Program-made: the position numbers and the translations under genes
Part shown: piece after piece, positions 5,639 through 6,024 of the stretch
Layout of the letters: each line of letters starts with the position of its first letter
Numbering within the stretch: the stretch's first letter is position 1
The notes under the pieces: generated by a model
Database searches by the model: none
What the model was told of the DNA's origin: nothing
The model's input: the letters and a program-made list of their open reading frames with translations, nothing else
From: Clostridia bacterium
GTDB taxonomy: Bacteria; Bacillota; Clostridia; Christensenellales; Aristaeellaceae
Assembly (NCBI GenBank): GCA_016297535.1
Contig: JAEDGL010000148.1
Coordinates: 1-6,024, forward strand
Direction: 5' to 3'
Length of the DNA: 6,024 nucleotides

Positions 5639-6024
5639 TTACTGATTGAGGCTGGCAACGATGGTGTCGGACCAGGACTTGCCGCCGTCGGCTTCGTACT
5701 TGACCATGGCGTCGTCATAGGTCATTTCGCCCATGATCACCTTGGCGATCAGCTCATTTTTGAGGGTGGTCAGGTCGCCGTTGTACATGCCCATCTCATC
5801 GGTGGTGGGTACGATAACGGCCAGCTTGGAGTTGCTGCCGAACAGGGCGGAAGCAGCCTTGGCCTCGGGCTTTACGCTGTCTTCCTTGGGATCATAGTAG
5901 CCGTCGGCAAAGGTGGCCAGGCTCAGCATGGGATCGATGTGATGCTTGGTGTACAGGGTGCCGGCAATTTCCAGGCTCTCCAGCATGTGGAACTGGCCGT
6001 CCTCATAGGTCTTTTCCTTTTCGG
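5639..6024 (-). CDS. Extracellular sugar-binding protein of the ABC importer, C-terminal part only
   Basis: The open frame runs off the right edge; the last 128 codons are visible, ending at TAA 5641-5639. The internal Met at 5986 is not the start, because the frame continues upstream without a stop (EKEKTYEDGQFH before it). The sequence fits the C-terminal lobe of LplA/family 1 solute-binding proteins: ADGYYDPKEDSVKPEA, then a helix-rich end with LKNELIAKVIMGEMTYDDAMVKYEADGG and SWSDTIVASLNQ. Members are normally lipoproteins of about 500-560 residues anchored outside the membrane that deliver oligosaccharides to the permeases; the signal peptide and lipobox would lie off the window. The family-typical place directly upstream of the LplB/LplC pair supports the call. 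The operon promoter and any regulator gene are also beyond the edge. Confidence 0.87.
   Translation of the reverse strand, partial: EKEKTYEDGQFHMLESLEIAGTLYTKHHIDPMLSLATFADGYYDPKEDSVKPEAKAASALFGSNSKLAVIVPTTDEMGMYNGDLTTLKNELIAKVIMGEMTYDDAMVKYEADGGKSWSDTIVASLNQ

Overview
The window looks like a GC-rich member of the Firmicutes, most likely a gut-type Clostridia (Oscillospirales or Christensenellales-like). This rests on strong AGGAGG-type ribosome binding sites before nearly every gene, high-GC codon use, and an LplB/LplC-type sugar ABC transporter with no ATPase gene beside it. The lineage is inferred; nothing here fixes genus or species.

Layout: bases 1-115 are non-coding and hold an imperfect long hairpin (11-45, possible bidirectional terminator or dispersed repeat) and a short palindrome (51-65). 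A MATE-family multidrug/Na+ antiporter gene follows on the plus strand (116-1480). It converges, with only 11 bases between stop codons, on a minus-strand operon filling the rest of the window. In transcription order this operon is: the 3' end of an extracellular sugar-binding lipoprotein gene (5639 to beyond 6024, cut by the window edge); a 123-base spacer with a terminator/attenuator-like hairpin; an LplB-type permease (4571-5515); an LplC-type permease (3683-4552); a CE12-like SGNH acetylesterase (3017-3679); and a GH43 glycosidase with a C-terminal beta-sandwich domain (1492-3012). Spacings of 3, 4 and 18 bases and Shine-Dalgarno sites lying inside or just after the preceding gene suggest a tightly coupled polycistronic unit.

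How the genes work together: the binding protein and two permeases should import an oligosaccharide, powered by an ATPase encoded elsewhere (MsmK-type sharing is known for this family). The esterase and the GH43 enzyme show no signal peptide, so they probably act in the cytoplasm, removing acetyl groups and then arabinosyl/xylosyl-type residues from the imported chains. The pairing points to acetylated plant cell-wall oligosaccharides (pectin/rhamnogalacturonan side chains, or arabinoxylan); the exact substrate cannot be read from sequence. The MATE gene is probably functionally unrelated.

I found no tRNA, rRNA, CRISPR array, transposase or attachment site, and no gene-free stretch over 300 bases. 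The locus is a conventional carbohydrate-utilisation operon rather than an obviously new system. The most notable unexplained items are the intercistronic hairpin with a competing fold, a perfect 10-bp inverted repeat early in the esterase gene, and a perfect 16-base palindrome inside lplB.
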